The notes: generated by a model not told the origin, from the sequence alone. A stretch of DNA of 64,000 nucleotides from Methylobacterium sp. Leaf91 (GCF_001422815.1 NZ_LMMP01000003.1:264185-328184), one strand, 5' to 3'. Numbered from the stretch's first letter, positions 19,881 through 28,723 are shown. Translations and numbers: made by a program.

Positions 19881-20771
19881 TCACTCCAGCCGCCGCCCTA
19901 ACCGCCCCGCCAGATCCTGGATGAACTGGAACGCCGTGCGACCCGAGCGGGAGCCGCGGGTGGTGGCCCATTCCAGCGCCTCGGCCCGCACCGTGTCCGG
20001 GTCGGCCTTCAGTCCGTACCGCTCGACATAGGCACGGATCATGGCGAGGTACTCGTCCTGGCTGCACTTGTGGAAGCCGAGCCAGAGGCCGAACCGGTCG
20101 GAGAGGGAAACCTTTTCCTCCACCGCCTCGCCGGGATTGATCGCCGTGGAGCGCTCGTTCTCCACCATGTCGCGGGCGAGCAGGTGGCGCCGGTTCGAGG
20201 TCGCGTAGAACAGCACGTTCTCCGGCCGGCCCTCGATGCCACCATCGAGGGCAGTCTTGAGGGACTTGTACGAGGTGTCGTCGCCGTCGAAGGACAGGTC
20301 GTCACAGAACACGATCCAGCGGTGCCGGTCCGCCCGCAAAGTCGCCATCAGGTCGGGGAGGGTCTCGATATCCTCGCGGTGGATCTCCACCAGTTTCATC
20401 GGCAGTTCGCCCTCCGCCCGCTCGGCGTTGATGCGGGCATGGGCCGCCTTCACCAGCGACGACTTGCCCATGCCGCGCGCGCCCCAGAGCAAGGCGTTGT
20501 TGGCGGGCAGCCCCTTGGCGAAGCGCGCGGTGTTGTCGACGAGGATGTCACGAGCCCGGTCGATGCCGGTGAGGAGATCGATCTCCACCCTGTTCACCCG
20601 CGGCACCGGGATGAGGCGGCACTCGGCGCCCCAGAGGAAAGCGTCGGCGGAATTCATGTCGATGACGGGTTTCGCGGCCGGGGCGGAACGCTCCAGCGCG
20701 GCGGCGATCCGCTCGAGGACGGGCAGGATCGCCTCGATCATCTCCCGGTCTGCAGGTTGGGTCGCGGTCAT
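19881..20771 (-). CDS. DUF815-family AAA ATP-binding protein
   Basis: About 296 residues. Walker A is LLWGARGMGKSSLVKA near residue 95 and Walker B is RWIVFCDDLSFD near residue 150; a sensor-like FYATSNRRHL follows. This matches the DUF815 family, whose cellular role is not established. The frame is open upstream to 20900, but that extension (MKATARLQ...) would overlap the yajC promoter on the other strand and lacks conservation, so ATG 20771 is preferred. It is divergent from yajC-secDF. Confidence 0.88.
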   Translation of the reverse strand: MTATQPADREMIEAILPVLERIAAALERSAPAAKPVIDMNSADAFLWGAECRLIPVPRVNRVEIDLLTGIDRARDILVDNTARFAKGLPANNALLWGARGMGKSSLVKAAHARINAERAEGELPMKLVEIHREDIETLPDLMATLRADRHRWIVFCDDLSFDGDDTSYKSLKTALDGGIEGRPENVLFYATSNRRHLLARDMVENERSTAINPGEAVEEKVSLSDRFGLWLGFHKCSQDEYLAMIRAYVERYGLKADPDTVRAEALEWATTRGSRSGRTAFQFIQDLAGRLGRRLE

Positions 20772-20890
20772 GGCGTCTCGAAGCTCCTGGAATACGCGCT
20801 TGAGCGCGTCATTACGGACATCGGGCACGAAAATCACGGGTGCGGCATCGGGCGCCTGCGATCCGCACCTTGCCGGCTGCAGACGCGCCG

Positions 20891-20918
20891 TTGCTTTCAC
20901 CTAGTGCATGGCTATAGT
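20891..20918 (+). promoter_or_regulatory. Candidate sigma-70-type promoter for yajC-secD-secF
   Basis: TTGCTT (-35) and TATAGT (-10) are separated by 16 bases, about 87 bases ahead of the yajC start. Both hexamers are good matches to the housekeeping consensus. Confidence 0.5.
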
Positions 20919-21004
20919 CCGCGCGCTTTTAGACCGGTCCAGACGCGCCGAGATCGGCCCGTGCGCGACGATGTGAGGACCGGTTCAGCTAAGGAGTCAC
21001 CCGC

Positions 21005-21340
21005 TTGATTACCCCCGCCTTCGCGCAAGGGGCCACCTCGGCCGCTGGCGGAGCGGACATCGCCTTGCAGGTGGTGCCGTTCGTCCTCATCTTCGTCATC
21101 ATGTACTTCCTGATCCTCCGCCCGCAGCAGCGCCGCGTGAAGGAGCATCAGGCCCTCGTGAAGAACGTGCGCCGCGACGACACCATCGTCACCACCGGCG
21201 GCCTCGTCGGGCGCGTCACCAAGGTGGCCGACGAAGCGTCCGAGATCGAGGTCGAGATCGCCCCGAACGTGCGGGTGAAGATCGTCCGGACGATGATTTC
21301 GGAAGTGCGCGTCAAGGGCGGGCCGGTCAAAGCGGCGTGA
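21005..21340 (+). CDS. yajC: Preprotein translocase subunit YajC
   Basis: A 111-residue inner-membrane protein with one membrane helix (QVVPFVLIFVIMYFLILRPQQRR) and the signature FLILRPQQRR followed by DTIVTTGGLVGRV. It associates with SecDF to assist protein export. The start is TTG at 21005, giving MITPAFAQG; no ATG or GTG fits. The unusual start may limit translation. It heads the yajC-secD-secF set. Confidence 0.94.
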   Translation: MITPAFAQGATSAAGGADIALQVVPFVLIFVIMYFLILRPQQRRVKEHQALVKNVRRDDTIVTTGGLVGRVTKVADEASEIEVEIAPNVRVKIVRTMISEVRVKGGPVKAA

Positions 21341-21459
21341 GCCGAATGCCGTGAAACGTGGTGCGGAACCGATGGTCCGCGCCCCGGCACACGGCTTGTG
21401 ACTCCGCTTGAAGGGGCCGATGCAAGCATCGGCACCATAAGAAGAAACGGGACTGGCGG

Positions 21460-23067
21460 ATGCTGCGCTTTTCGAGAACCAAGATCGTCGCGACGCTGGC
21501 CGTCATCCTGATCGGCCTGAGTCTCGCCGTGCCGAGCTTCTTCTCGGCCGAGCAGCGCAAGGGCTTCATGGCCGCGCTGCCGGGCTGGTTCCCGAGCTGG
21601 ATCGTACCCCAGCGGGCCATCGTGCTGGGTCTTGACCTCCAGGGCGGTTCGCAGATCCTCCTCGAGATCGACCAGACCGACCTGATCCGCTCGCAGACGA
21701 CGGGCCTGCGCGACGACGTTCGTCGCACCCTGCGTGAAGCCAACGTCACCCCCGAAGGCGGCATCCAGGTGATCCCACGCGGCGTCCAGGTCCGCATCTC
21801 CGATCCGGCCAACCGCGCCAAGGCTTTGCCCAAGCTGCGCGAACTGTCCCAGCCGATCTCCAACGCCATGGTGGCGCAGGCCGGCGGCCAGACCCTCGAC
21901 GTGGCGGAGCGGCCGGACGGCACGATCCAGCTCACGCTCACCGATGCCGGCCTCACCGACCGTACCCGCCGGGCCGTGACCCAGGCCATCGAGGTCATTC
22001 GCCGCCGCATCGATTTCGGCGGCACCAAGGAACCCTCGATCCAGCAGCAAGGGGCCGACCGCGTCCTCGTCCAGGTTCCCGGCTTGCAGGACCCGCAGCA
22101 GCTCGAGGATCAGCTCGGCAAGACCGCCAAGCTCGAATTCCGCATGCTCGCCGATTCGCCCTCCGGCGACGTGGACATGCTGACCAACAAGGACGAAGGC
22201 GGCGGCAAGGTACCGGTGGAGCGTCGGGTCATGGCCGATGGCGGCGATCTCACCGACGCGCAGCCGGCCTTCGACCAGCAGAGCCACGAGCCTATGGTGA
22301 GCTTCAAGTTCAACCTGAAGGGCGCCCAGCGCTTCGGCCAGGCGACCTCGGAGAATGTCGGCCGCCGCATGGCCATCGTCCTCGACAACGAGGTCGTCTC
22401 GGCACCGCGCATCAACACGCCGATCACCGGCGGTTCGGGCCAGATCACCGGCAACTTCACCGTCAAGCAGGCCAACGACCTCTCGATCCTGCTGCGCGCC
22501 GGTGCGCTTCCCGCCAAGCTCACCGTCGTCGAGCGCCGCGTGGTCGGCCCCGGCCTCGGCAACGATTCCATCGAGGCCGGCAAGAAGGCGACCCTGGTCG
22601 CGGGCGCCCTCGTCATCATTTTCATGTTCGCCACCTACGGGGTGTTCGGCTTCTTCGCCAACATCGCGCTCCTCGTCCATGTGGGGCTCATCCTCGGCCT
22701 GATGTCGGTGCTGGAGGCGACCATGACCCTGCCGGGCATCGCCGGCATCGTGCTCACCATCGGCACGGCGGTGGATTCCAACGTGCTGATCTACGAGCGC
22801 GTGCGCGAAGAGGTGAGGGCGGGGCGCTCCATCGTCTCGGCCCTGCAGGCCGGCTTCGACAAGGCCTTCGCCACCATCATCGATTCGAACTCGACCATGG
22901 CCATCGCCGCCGTGATCCTGTTCTTCCTCGGCTCCGGCCCGGTGAAGGGCTTCGCCGTGGTGTTCATCCTCGGCATCCTCACCACCGTCATCACGGCGGT
23001 GACGCTGACCCGCATGATGATCGCCCTGTGGTACAACTACGCCCGACCCAAGGCTTTGCCGTTCTGA
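21460..23067 (+). CDS. secD: Protein translocase subunit SecD
   Basis: A 535-residue RND-superfamily membrane protein that uses proton motive force to pull proteins through SecYEG. Helix 1 is near residues 8-25, then the block LGLDLQGGSQILLEID. A large periplasmic domain (about residues 60-340) follows, and five C-terminal helices with GTAVDSNVLIYERVREE near residue 430. Length is normal for alphaproteobacteria. A palindromic repeat of 121 bases separates it from secF. Confidence 0.97.
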   Translation: MLRFSRTKIVATLAVILIGLSLAVPSFFSAEQRKGFMAALPGWFPSWIVPQRAIVLGLDLQGGSQILLEIDQTDLIRSQTTGLRDDVRRTLREANVTPEGGIQVIPRGVQVRISDPANRAKALPKLRELSQPISNAMVAQAGGQTLDVAERPDGTIQLTLTDAGLTDRTRRAVTQAIEVIRRRIDFGGTKEPSIQQQGADRVLVQVPGLQDPQQLEDQLGKTAKLEFRMLADSPSGDVDMLTNKDEGGGKVPVERRVMADGGDLTDAQPAFDQQSHEPMVSFKFNLKGAQRFGQATSENVGRRMAIVLDNEVVSAPRINTPITGGSGQITGNFTVKQANDLSILLRAGALPAKLTVVERRVVGPGLGNDSIEAGKKATLVAGALVIIFMFATYGVFGFFANIALLVHVGLILGLMSVLEATMTLPGIAGIVLTIGTAVDSNVLIYERVREEVRAGRSIVSALQAGFDKAFATIIDSNSTMAIAAVILFFLGSGPVKGFAVVFILGILTTVITAVTLTRMMIALWYNYARPKALPF

Positions 23068-23142
23068 AGTCCGTCCGAGCATTCACAGTTTGCGAGAGGA
23101 GCCCGATCCGGTTTTCGAGTGATCCGTCCATCCGAAACACAA

Positions 23143-23263
23143 TCCCGTCATCCCGGGGCCGCGAAGCGGAGCCCGGGATCCAGACACGCGGGATTGCCAG
23201 GCTAGTGATCCACCTGAGTGTCTGGATTCCGGGCTCGCCCTGCGGGCGCCCCGGAATGACGGA
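23143..23263. repeat. Paired palindromic repeats in the secD-secF gap
   Basis: The arm at about 23143-23187 (core CCCGGGGCCGCGAAGCGGAGCCCGGG split over the text) reads in inverted orientation at about 23219-23263 (GTGTCTGGATTCCGGGCTCG). Each arm is itself palindromic around the CCGGG core. The unit resembles the repeat at 25716-25754. It can form a large stem-loop between two genes that must be co-expressed. Confidence 0.8.
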
Positions 23264-23334
23264 CATGCGGTGGAACCGGACGGGTTCTCTTCGACGACCA
23301 GATCGACCTCATTGCCGAAAGACCGAGACCGATC

Positions 23335-24282
23335 ATGCGCCTGCTCCGCCTCTGGCCCGATGAGTCGCACGTCGACTTCATGCGCTTCCGGCGCTTCACC
23401 TTCCCGCTCTCGGCCTTGCTGTCGGTCGGGACGGTGATCCTGTTCCTGACGGTCGGCCTGAATTTCGGCATCGACTTCAAGGGCGGCACCCTGGTGGAGC
23501 TCCAGGCCAAGTCCGGCACCGCCGATGTCGGAACCGTGCGCCATACCGCCAACGGGTTCGGCTTCGGTGAGACCGAGGTGCAGGAGCTCGGCGGCCAGGG
23601 CCAGATCCTGGTGCGCTTCCCGCTCCAGCCCGGCGAGCAGGGCCAGACGGCCGTGATGCAGAAGGCGCATGGCGCCTTCGACGCGGAGTACGAGTTCCGC
23701 CGCACCGAGACGGTGGGTCCGCGCGTGTCGGGCGAACTCGTCCAGTCGGGCACGCTCGGCGTCGTGCTCTCGGTGCTCGCCGTGCTGTTCTACCTCTGGT
23801 TCCGCTTCGAGCGGGAACTGGCGCTCGGAGCCATCGTCGGCACCCTGCACGACATCGTGCTCACCATCGGCATCTTCGTCATCAGCCGGATCGAGTTCAA
23901 CATGACCTCGATCGCCGCCATCCTCACCATCGTGGGCTACTCGCTCAACGAGACGGTGGTGGTGTTCGACCGGACCCGCGAGTTGATGCGACGCTACAAG
24001 ACCATCCCCACGGTGGAACTCCTCAACCTGTCGATCAATTCCACCATGTCACGCACGGTGATGACGGCCACCTCTGCCTTCCTCTCCCTGCTGGCCCTCG
24101 TCCTGTTCGGCGGCGAGGCGATCCAGGGCTTCGCGGTGGTGATGCTGGCGGGCGTGGTCATCTGCACCTACTCGGCGATCTTCGTCTCGACGCCGGTCCT
24201 GATCTATCTCGGCCTGATGCTGTCGGGCGTGAAATCCCAGAACCGCCCCACCGGCGGTCGCGTGCCCCAGGCGGCGGAGTAA
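23335..24282 (+). CDS. secF: Protein translocase subunit SecF
   Basis: A 315-residue partner of SecD with six membrane helices. Diagnostic blocks are LNFGIDFKGGTLVELQ near residue 48 and IVGYSLNETVVVFDRTRE near residue 205, followed by STMSRTVMTA. The ATG at 23335 matches the short N-terminus usual in Rhizobiales (MRLLRLWPDE). Confidence 0.97.
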   Translation: MRLLRLWPDESHVDFMRFRRFTFPLSALLSVGTVILFLTVGLNFGIDFKGGTLVELQAKSGTADVGTVRHTANGFGFGETEVQELGGQGQILVRFPLQPGEQGQTAVMQKAHGAFDAEYEFRRTETVGPRVSGELVQSGTLGVVLSVLAVLFYLWFRFERELALGAIVGTLHDIVLTIGIFVISRIEFNMTSIAAILTIVGYSLNETVVVFDRTRELMRRYKTIPTVELLNLSINSTMSRTVMTATSAFLSLLALVLFGGEAIQGFAVVMLAGVVICTYSAIFVSTPVLIYLGLMLSGVKSQNRPTGGRVPQAAE

Positions 24283-24284
24283 CG

Positions 24285-24671
24285 ATGGCGGACGGCAGCC
24301 TGCACGACGGTTTCGTTCCAGGGCGCCATCTCATCGACGCCTACGGCAATGGCGGCTTCCGCTTTGCCGACATGTCGCATCGTGGCTCGATCCTGGTGAC
24401 GCCGAGCGGCATCAGGGCCTGGGACGTCACGCAGGCGAAAGAGATCGACCGGGACGCCCTGCGTCCCGTCGTTGCCGAGGCGGGGGCGGTGGAGCTCCTC
24501 CTCATCGGCACCGGCCTCGACATCGCCCCCTTTCCCGATACGCTGCGGCGATGGCTCAAGGATAACGGCATTGGCCTCGATGTGATGCAGACGGGAGCGG
24601 CCGCGCGGACCTACAACATCCTGATGGCGGAGAACCGCAAGGTCGCCACTGCCCTGATCGCGGTCGCGTGA
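24285..24671 (+). CDS. Mth938-like domain protein (NDUFAF3 homologue)
   Basis: A 128-residue protein of the Mth938/DUF498 family, with HRGSILVTPSGIRAWDV, the block LLLIGTGLDIAPFP and TGAAARTYNILMAENR. The human homologue NDUFAF3 is a complex I assembly factor. The bacterial role is not settled. It starts 2 bases after secF and its TGA overlaps the next gene's GTG, so it belongs to the secDF transcript. The position next to secDF is known for this family. Confidence 0.88.
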   Translation: MADGSLHDGFVPGRHLIDAYGNGGFRFADMSHRGSILVTPSGIRAWDVTQAKEIDRDALRPVVAEAGAVELLLIGTGLDIAPFPDTLRRWLKDNGIGLDVMQTGAAARTYNILMAENRKVATALIAVA

Positions 24672-25546
24672 CGAAGACCGAGACCAGCCCCGGAACGGCC
24701 GACCCTCTCGCCTTCGCGTTCGAGCATTGCGAGGCACTGGTCCGGGAGGGCGATCCCGACCGCTATTTCGCGACGTTGTTCGCCCCCGTGGCGTACCGGC
24801 CGCATCTCTTCGCGCTCGCCGCCTTCAGCCTCACCATTGCGCGCGTGCGCGACGCCGTCACCAATCCGGTGGCGGGCGAGATCCGCCTGCAATGGTGGCG
24901 CGATGCACTCCAGGGAGAGGCGAGGGGGGATGTGAAGGCCAACCCCGTCGCCGCCGCCCTCGACGATGCCATCGTCAAGCGCCGGCTCGGGCGCCAGCCC
25001 TTCGTCGACCTGATCGATGCCCGCGTCTTCGATCTCTATGACGACCCGATGCCCCGGATAAACGATCTCGAAGGCTATTGCGGCGAGACCGCCTCCTCGC
25101 TCATCCGCCTTGGCGGGCTCGTCCTGTGCGATGGCGCCGAGCCGGGCGGAGCTGCCGCGGCGGGGCATGCGGGCGTTGCCTATGGCGTCGCCGGCCTCTT
25201 ACGGGCCCTGCCCTGGCACGCCCGCAACGGACATGTCTATCTACCGGCCGACATCTTGAAGGACCATGGCGTCACCCGCGAGGACATCGTCACGGGACGG
25301 GGAGGCCCGGGCCTTCTCGGCGCGACGGCCGACCTTCGGGCTCTGGCGCGCCGACATCTCGAGGCTTTCGAGACAGCGCGCACGACCATCGCGCCCGCCG
25401 CCTTGCCGGCCTTCCTGCCCACTGCATTGGTCGAACCCAGCCTCGCAATGATGGAGCGGCCGGGCTACGACCCGCTCAACACCGTCATCGCGCTGCCGCG
25501 CTGGCGTCGCTTGTGGCGGCTGTGGCGGGGATCGCGGCGGGGTTGA
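24668..25546 (+). CDS. Squalene/phytoene synthase-family protein (NDUFAF6-like)
   Basis: A 292-residue protein with the isoprenoid-synthase helical fold: FALAAFSLTIARVRDAV, GEIRLQWWRDALQG and the block YCGETASSLIRLGG. The aspartate-rich DXXXD pairs of true squalene/phytoene synthases are not clear; the first reads SLTIARVRDAV instead of a DDIVD type. This, plus the position next to the NDUFAF3 homologue, favours the NDUFAF6 (C8orf38) branch, a complex I assembly factor in mitochondria, over a carotenoid or hopanoid enzyme. GTG 24668 overlaps the previous stop. Confidence 0.78.
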   Translation: MTKTETSPGTADPLAFAFEHCEALVREGDPDRYFATLFAPVAYRPHLFALAAFSLTIARVRDAVTNPVAGEIRLQWWRDALQGEARGDVKANPVAAALDDAIVKRRLGRQPFVDLIDARVFDLYDDPMPRINDLEGYCGETASSLIRLGGLVLCDGAEPGGAAAAGHAGVAYGVAGLLRALPWHARNGHVYLPADILKDHGVTREDIVTGRGGPGLLGATADLRALARRHLEAFETARTTIAPAALPAFLPTALVEPSLAMMERPGYDPLNTVIALPRWRRLWRLWRGSRRG

Positions 25547-25715
25547 ACCCAAGGCTCCCGAAGAGCGCTGGTTATTCTTCCTCGTAGAGCCGGGACGCGG
25601 CGAACATCGTCCCGGTCATTCCGGGGGTACTGCATGCTCTCCAAGAGCAGAGAACTGCTCCAGAACCGTGCAATCCAGAGCTCTGCCAGAGTCCGATGTC
25701 TAACAACCTGGAGTT

Positions 25716-25754
25716 CTGCATCCCGGGCTCCGCTGAGCGGCCCCGGGATGCCAG
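25716..25754. repeat. REP-like palindrome between convergent genes
   Basis: A long hairpin: outer arms GCATCCCGGG (25718-25727) and CCCGGGATGC (25742-25751) enclose an inner palindrome CCGCT-G-AGCGG (25730-25740). The same CCCGGG/CCGCT..AGCGG core occurs in the secD-secF repeat. Lying between two convergent gene ends, it may also stop transcription from both sides. Confidence 0.75.
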
Positions 25755-25779
25755 AAGAGGCGGTCGATCGAGTTTGACC

Positions 25780-26703
25780 TCAGCGGGCCTTCTTAGTCAG
25801 CTTCTCGGCGATCTCGAACATCTCCTCCGGAGCATAATCCGGTGTGAAGGCCGAGGGGACACCGGTGAGCTGGTGTATCTTGCCGCCCTCGGGCATGCCC
25901 TCGACGACGCTGAGTTCGCCCGGCGGGTCGCCCGGCAGAGCCATCTCGCCATTGCCCCAGATGCCGGCCATCTCGGTGTAGTCACCCGGGCTGAACGTGT
26001 AGAGCCGGCGGTGCGAACCCTCCTGCAGGTACTTCTGACACTCGGGGATCTTGTCGAGGTTGATGTTCGGTGTCGGCAGGAACTTCTCGATCTCCACGCC
26101 GGTGATCTTCTTCAGTGCCAAGGCGTAGGCATGGGCGTGAACGGAACCGCGCACCAGCAGGTAGCCGCAGACCTCACGGCCCGTCGGGTCGGTCAGGGTC
26201 TCGTAAACGCGCAGCTTGTGCAGGCGAGCGCCGCATTCCAGATGGAAATTGTGGAGCAGGTCGACGACGACGTTGCCGGTCGTCGTAATGAAGTCGTTGT
26301 TCCAGGATGCGCCGTTGCTGTTGACCGGCGTTACGCCGCCGCCATTCGACAGGAACGCGGCCGCGAGCCGGATATCCTTCATGTCCTCGAACGGCGCCTT
26401 GGAGATGTCGCCACCATCCTTCTCGTCGCCGTCATTATCGGGGCCGTTATTGAGCATCGCAACGCCGTTGCTCACGAGCTCCACATGGCCCAATTCCTCG
26501 GCGGTGATGGCCGCCACCAAGCTATAGAATGGCTTCAGCTTAGATTTACTGCGGAAATTGAAACTCTGGAACATGTAGTTCCCAAGAGTCGACATCTCAC
26601 CATATTTGCCGCCTAGCAGTTCCTGCAGGGCAGCGGCGGCGTTCGGATCTTTCCTTTTGGGTGCGGGAAGCTCGGCTTGTAGCTTGTCGACGCGCATAAA
26701 CAT
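25780..26703 (-). CDS. Manganese catalase (ferritin-like di-Mn catalase)
   Basis: A 307-residue non-heme catalase that converts hydrogen peroxide to water and oxygen. Ferritin-like ligands can be followed: YGEMSTLGNYMFQSFNF near residue 35, ITAEELGHVELV near residue 67, FHLECGARLHKLR near residue 155 and RGSVHAHAYA near residue 185. The N-terminal block ALQELLGGKYGEMSTL is diagnostic. Two close starts (26703 and 26697) exist, preceded on the reverse strand by GGAGA. A GGAAC-N16-CGTT box upstream suggests control by the general stress sigma factor EcfG. Confidence 0.93.
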   Translation of the reverse strand: MFMRVDKLQAELPAPKRKDPNAAAALQELLGGKYGEMSTLGNYMFQSFNFRSKSKLKPFYSLVAAITAEELGHVELVSNGVAMLNNGPDNDGDEKDGGDISKAPFEDMKDIRLAAAFLSNGGGVTPVNSNGASWNNDFITTTGNVVVDLLHNFHLECGARLHKLRVYETLTDPTGREVCGYLLVRGSVHAHAYALALKKITGVEIEKFLPTPNINLDKIPECQKYLQEGSHRRLYTFSPGDYTEMAGIWGNGEMALPGDPPGELSVVEGMPEGGKIHQLTGVPSAFTPDYAPEEMFEIAEKLTKKAR

Positions 26704-26744
26704 AGGTTGATCTCCGTATCGCCGGTATGGAGGATACCAACGGG

Positions 26745-26769
26745 AACGGTCTCCCCACCCTCATGTTCC
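26745..26769 (-). promoter_or_regulatory. EcfG-type general stress promoter for Mn catalase
   Basis: On the reverse strand, GGAAC (26769-26765) and CGTT (26748-26745) are separated by exactly 16 bases, matching the alphaproteobacterial EcfG consensus GGAAC-N16/17-CGTT. The -10 element lies about 42 bases before the catalase ATG. The site is partly palindromic (GGAAC...GTTCC), so a weaker match (N17, GTT without the leading C) also faces the permease. Confidence 0.7.
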
Positions 26770-26798
26770 GAGGCTGCGACAGGTCGCACGGCCGCTTC

Positions 26799-26852
26799 GC
26801 TTACGTTTTTGAACGGCTCCGCTTGCGTTTTTGAACGGCTCCGCTTGCGTTT
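26799..26852. repeat. 22-bp tandem repeat, about 2.5 copies
   Basis: Copies at 26799-26820 and 26821-26842 differ by one base (GCTTACG or GCTTGCG, then TTTTTGAACGGCTCC), and a 10-base third copy follows at 26843. The repeat lies upstream of the catalase promoter, in the region shared with the divergent permease gene. The length of two helical turns could allow a protein to bind each copy on the same face. Confidence 0.8.
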
Positions 26853-27028
26853 CGAAAGAGACATCCTGCCGTTTCCGAGCGTCTTCGGTCTCGGTGGACA
26901 GAAAGCGAAGCACGCGCGCAACATGATCTGAATACAAGATTCTTCGCGTTGAGCCCGCTCCACTGCTCTGCTAGCTACGATGTCAAGGGCCCGACGAGAG
27001 ATCGGGCTCACCGAGGAGCGCGACGCCC

Positions 27029-28723
27029 GTGAATACGTGGAACCAGGTCTACGATCCCTTTGGGAGCCCATGGCTCTCGACGCTTGCCGCATCCCTACCG
27101 GTCATCGCCCTGCTCGGCATGATCGCCAGCGGCAAAGTGAAGGCCCATATCGCGGCCGTTCTGTCCCTGGTCCTGGCCTTCTGCGTCGCCGTCTTCCTCT
27201 TCGGCATGCCGGCGGATCTGGCCACGCGCGCTTCCGCCTATGGCGTGGCGCTCGGGCTGTTCCCGATCGGCTGGATCATCCTCAACGTCATCTTCCTCTA
27301 CCGTCTCACGGTGGAGAAGGGCTGGTTCGCCACGCTGCAGCAATCGGTGGCCGGCATCACCACCGACCGGCGGCTTCAGCTCCTCCTCGTCGCCTTCGCC
27401 TTCGGCGCGTTCTTCGAGGGAGCCGGCGGCTTCGGCACCCCGGTGGCCGTCACCGGCGCGATCCTGATCGGCCTCGGCTTCTCGCCGCTCGCCGCCTCGG
27501 GCCTGTCGCTCATCGCCAACACCGCGCCCGTGGCTTATGGCGCCCTCGGCGCCCCGATCCAGGGCCTCGCCTCGGTGACCGGCTATGATCCCTACATCCT
27601 CGGCGCCATGATCGGCCGCCAGCTGCCGTTCTTCTCGGTGCTGGTGCCGTTCTGGCTGATCTGGGTGTTCGCGGGCTTCCGCGGCATGGTCCAGATCTGG
27701 CCCGCCATCCTGGTCTGCGGCGGCTCGTTCGCGCTGGCCCAGTTCGGCATCTCGAACTACGTCAACCCGTGGATCGTCGATATCGGTGCCGCCCTCGTCT
27801 CCATGGGCGCCCTGGTCCTGTTCCTGAAGTTCTGGCGCCCGGCCACGATCTGGACCTCGCCGGCACTGCGCGGCAACGACCCCTCCATCGGCTTCGTCAC
27901 CGCCGAGGGTGGTGCCAAGGTGGCCCCCACGGGCGCCGGTGCCCGCACCGCCTCCTCCTCCGAGATCCTGATGGCCTGGGTGCCGTGGATCATCCTCTCG
28001 GTGATCGTCGCGATCTGGGGCACGGGCTGGTTCAAGGCCATCGTCAACCCGATCTTCACCTGGCGCTACGAGGTGCCTGGCCTGCACAACGTCATCATGA
28101 AGGTGCCGCCGGTCGTGGCGACCGCCCATCCGGAAGCCGCCGTCTTCGCCTTCACCTACATGTCCTATACCGGCACCGGCGTGCTGTTCGCCGCCATCCT
28201 GTCGGGCCTGCTCATGCGGTTCTCGCCGTGGCGTCTGGTGACGGCCTACATCGAGACCATCTGGGTGCTGCGCTACTCGCTCATCACCATCTCGGCGATG
28301 CTGGCTCTGGGCGTCCTCACCCGCTACGCCGGCGTGGACGCGACCCTGGGCCTGGCTTTCGCCGGAACCGGCATCCTCTACCCGTTCTTCGGCACCCTGC
28401 TGGGCTGGCTCGGCGTGGCGCTGACGGGATCGGACACGGCCTCGAACGTGCTGTTCGGCGGCCTGCAGAAGATCACCTCGGAGCAGCTCGGCCTGTCGGG
28501 CATCCTCATGGCTTCGGCGAACTCGTCGGGCGGCGTCATGGGCAAGATGATCGATGCCCAGTCCATCGTCGTCGCCTCCACCGCCACCGGCTATTTCGGC
28601 CAGGAGGGCAAGATCCTGCGCTTCGTGTTCTGGCACTCGATCGTGCTGGCCTGCCTCGTCGGCGGCCTCGTGATGCTACAGGCCTACGTCTATCCGTTCA
28701 CCGCGATGGTCATCCATCCGTAG
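27029..28723 (+). CDS. lldP: L-lactate permease
   Basis: A 564-residue polytopic transporter of the lactate permease (LctP/LldP) family, which takes up lactate and related hydroxy-acids by proton symport. It starts MNTWNQVYDPFG, a family signature, from GTG 27029. Further conserved blocks are FFEGAGGFGTPVAVTGAILIGLGF near residue 130, NTAPVAYGALGAPI near residue 165 and SDTASNVLFGGLQ near residue 470. No lactate dehydrogenase gene is adjacent; glycolate is a possible alternative substrate. A terminator follows the stop. Confidence 0.93.
   Translation: MNTWNQVYDPFGSPWLSTLAASLPVIALLGMIASGKVKAHIAAVLSLVLAFCVAVFLFGMPADLATRASAYGVALGLFPIGWIILNVIFLYRLTVEKGWFATLQQSVAGITTDRRLQLLLVAFAFGAFFEGAGGFGTPVAVTGAILIGLGFSPLAASGLSLIANTAPVAYGALGAPIQGLASVTGYDPYILGAMIGRQLPFFSVLVPFWLIWVFAGFRGMVQIWPAILVCGGSFALAQFGISNYVNPWIVDIGAALVSMGALVLFLKFWRPATIWTSPALRGNDPSIGFVTAEGGAKVAPTGAGARTASSSEILMAWVPWIILSVIVAIWGTGWFKAIVNPIFTWRYEVPGLHNVIMKVPPVVATAHPEAAVFAFTYMSYTGTGVLFAAILSGLLMRFSPWRLVTAYIETIWVLRYSLITISAMLALGVLTRYAGVDATLGLAFAGTGILYPFFGTLLGWLGVALTGSDTASNVLFGGLQKITSEQLGLSGILMASANSSGGVMGKMIDAQSIVVASTATGYFGQEGKILRFVFWHSIVLACLVGGLVMLQAYVYPFTAMVIHP

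Larger units (their letters stand above)
26704..27028. other. 325-bp intergenic region between divergent catalase and lactate permease
   Basis: It holds the catalase promoter (26745-26769, reverse) and a 22-bp tandem repeat (26799-26852). The remaining 175 bases up to the permease GTG show no convincing gene or forward promoter. Short open frames here are not supported by any motif or ribosome site. Confidence 0.7.

Noticed and set aside
21148..23082. A long reverse open frame opposite yajC-secD
   Set aside because: SecD is certain on the forward strand, and the reverse translation is low-complexity Asp/Gly/His-rich.
26799..26852. Possible CRISPR-like array
   Set aside because: The repeat units are directly adjacent with no spacers, only about 2.5 copies, and no cas genes are near.
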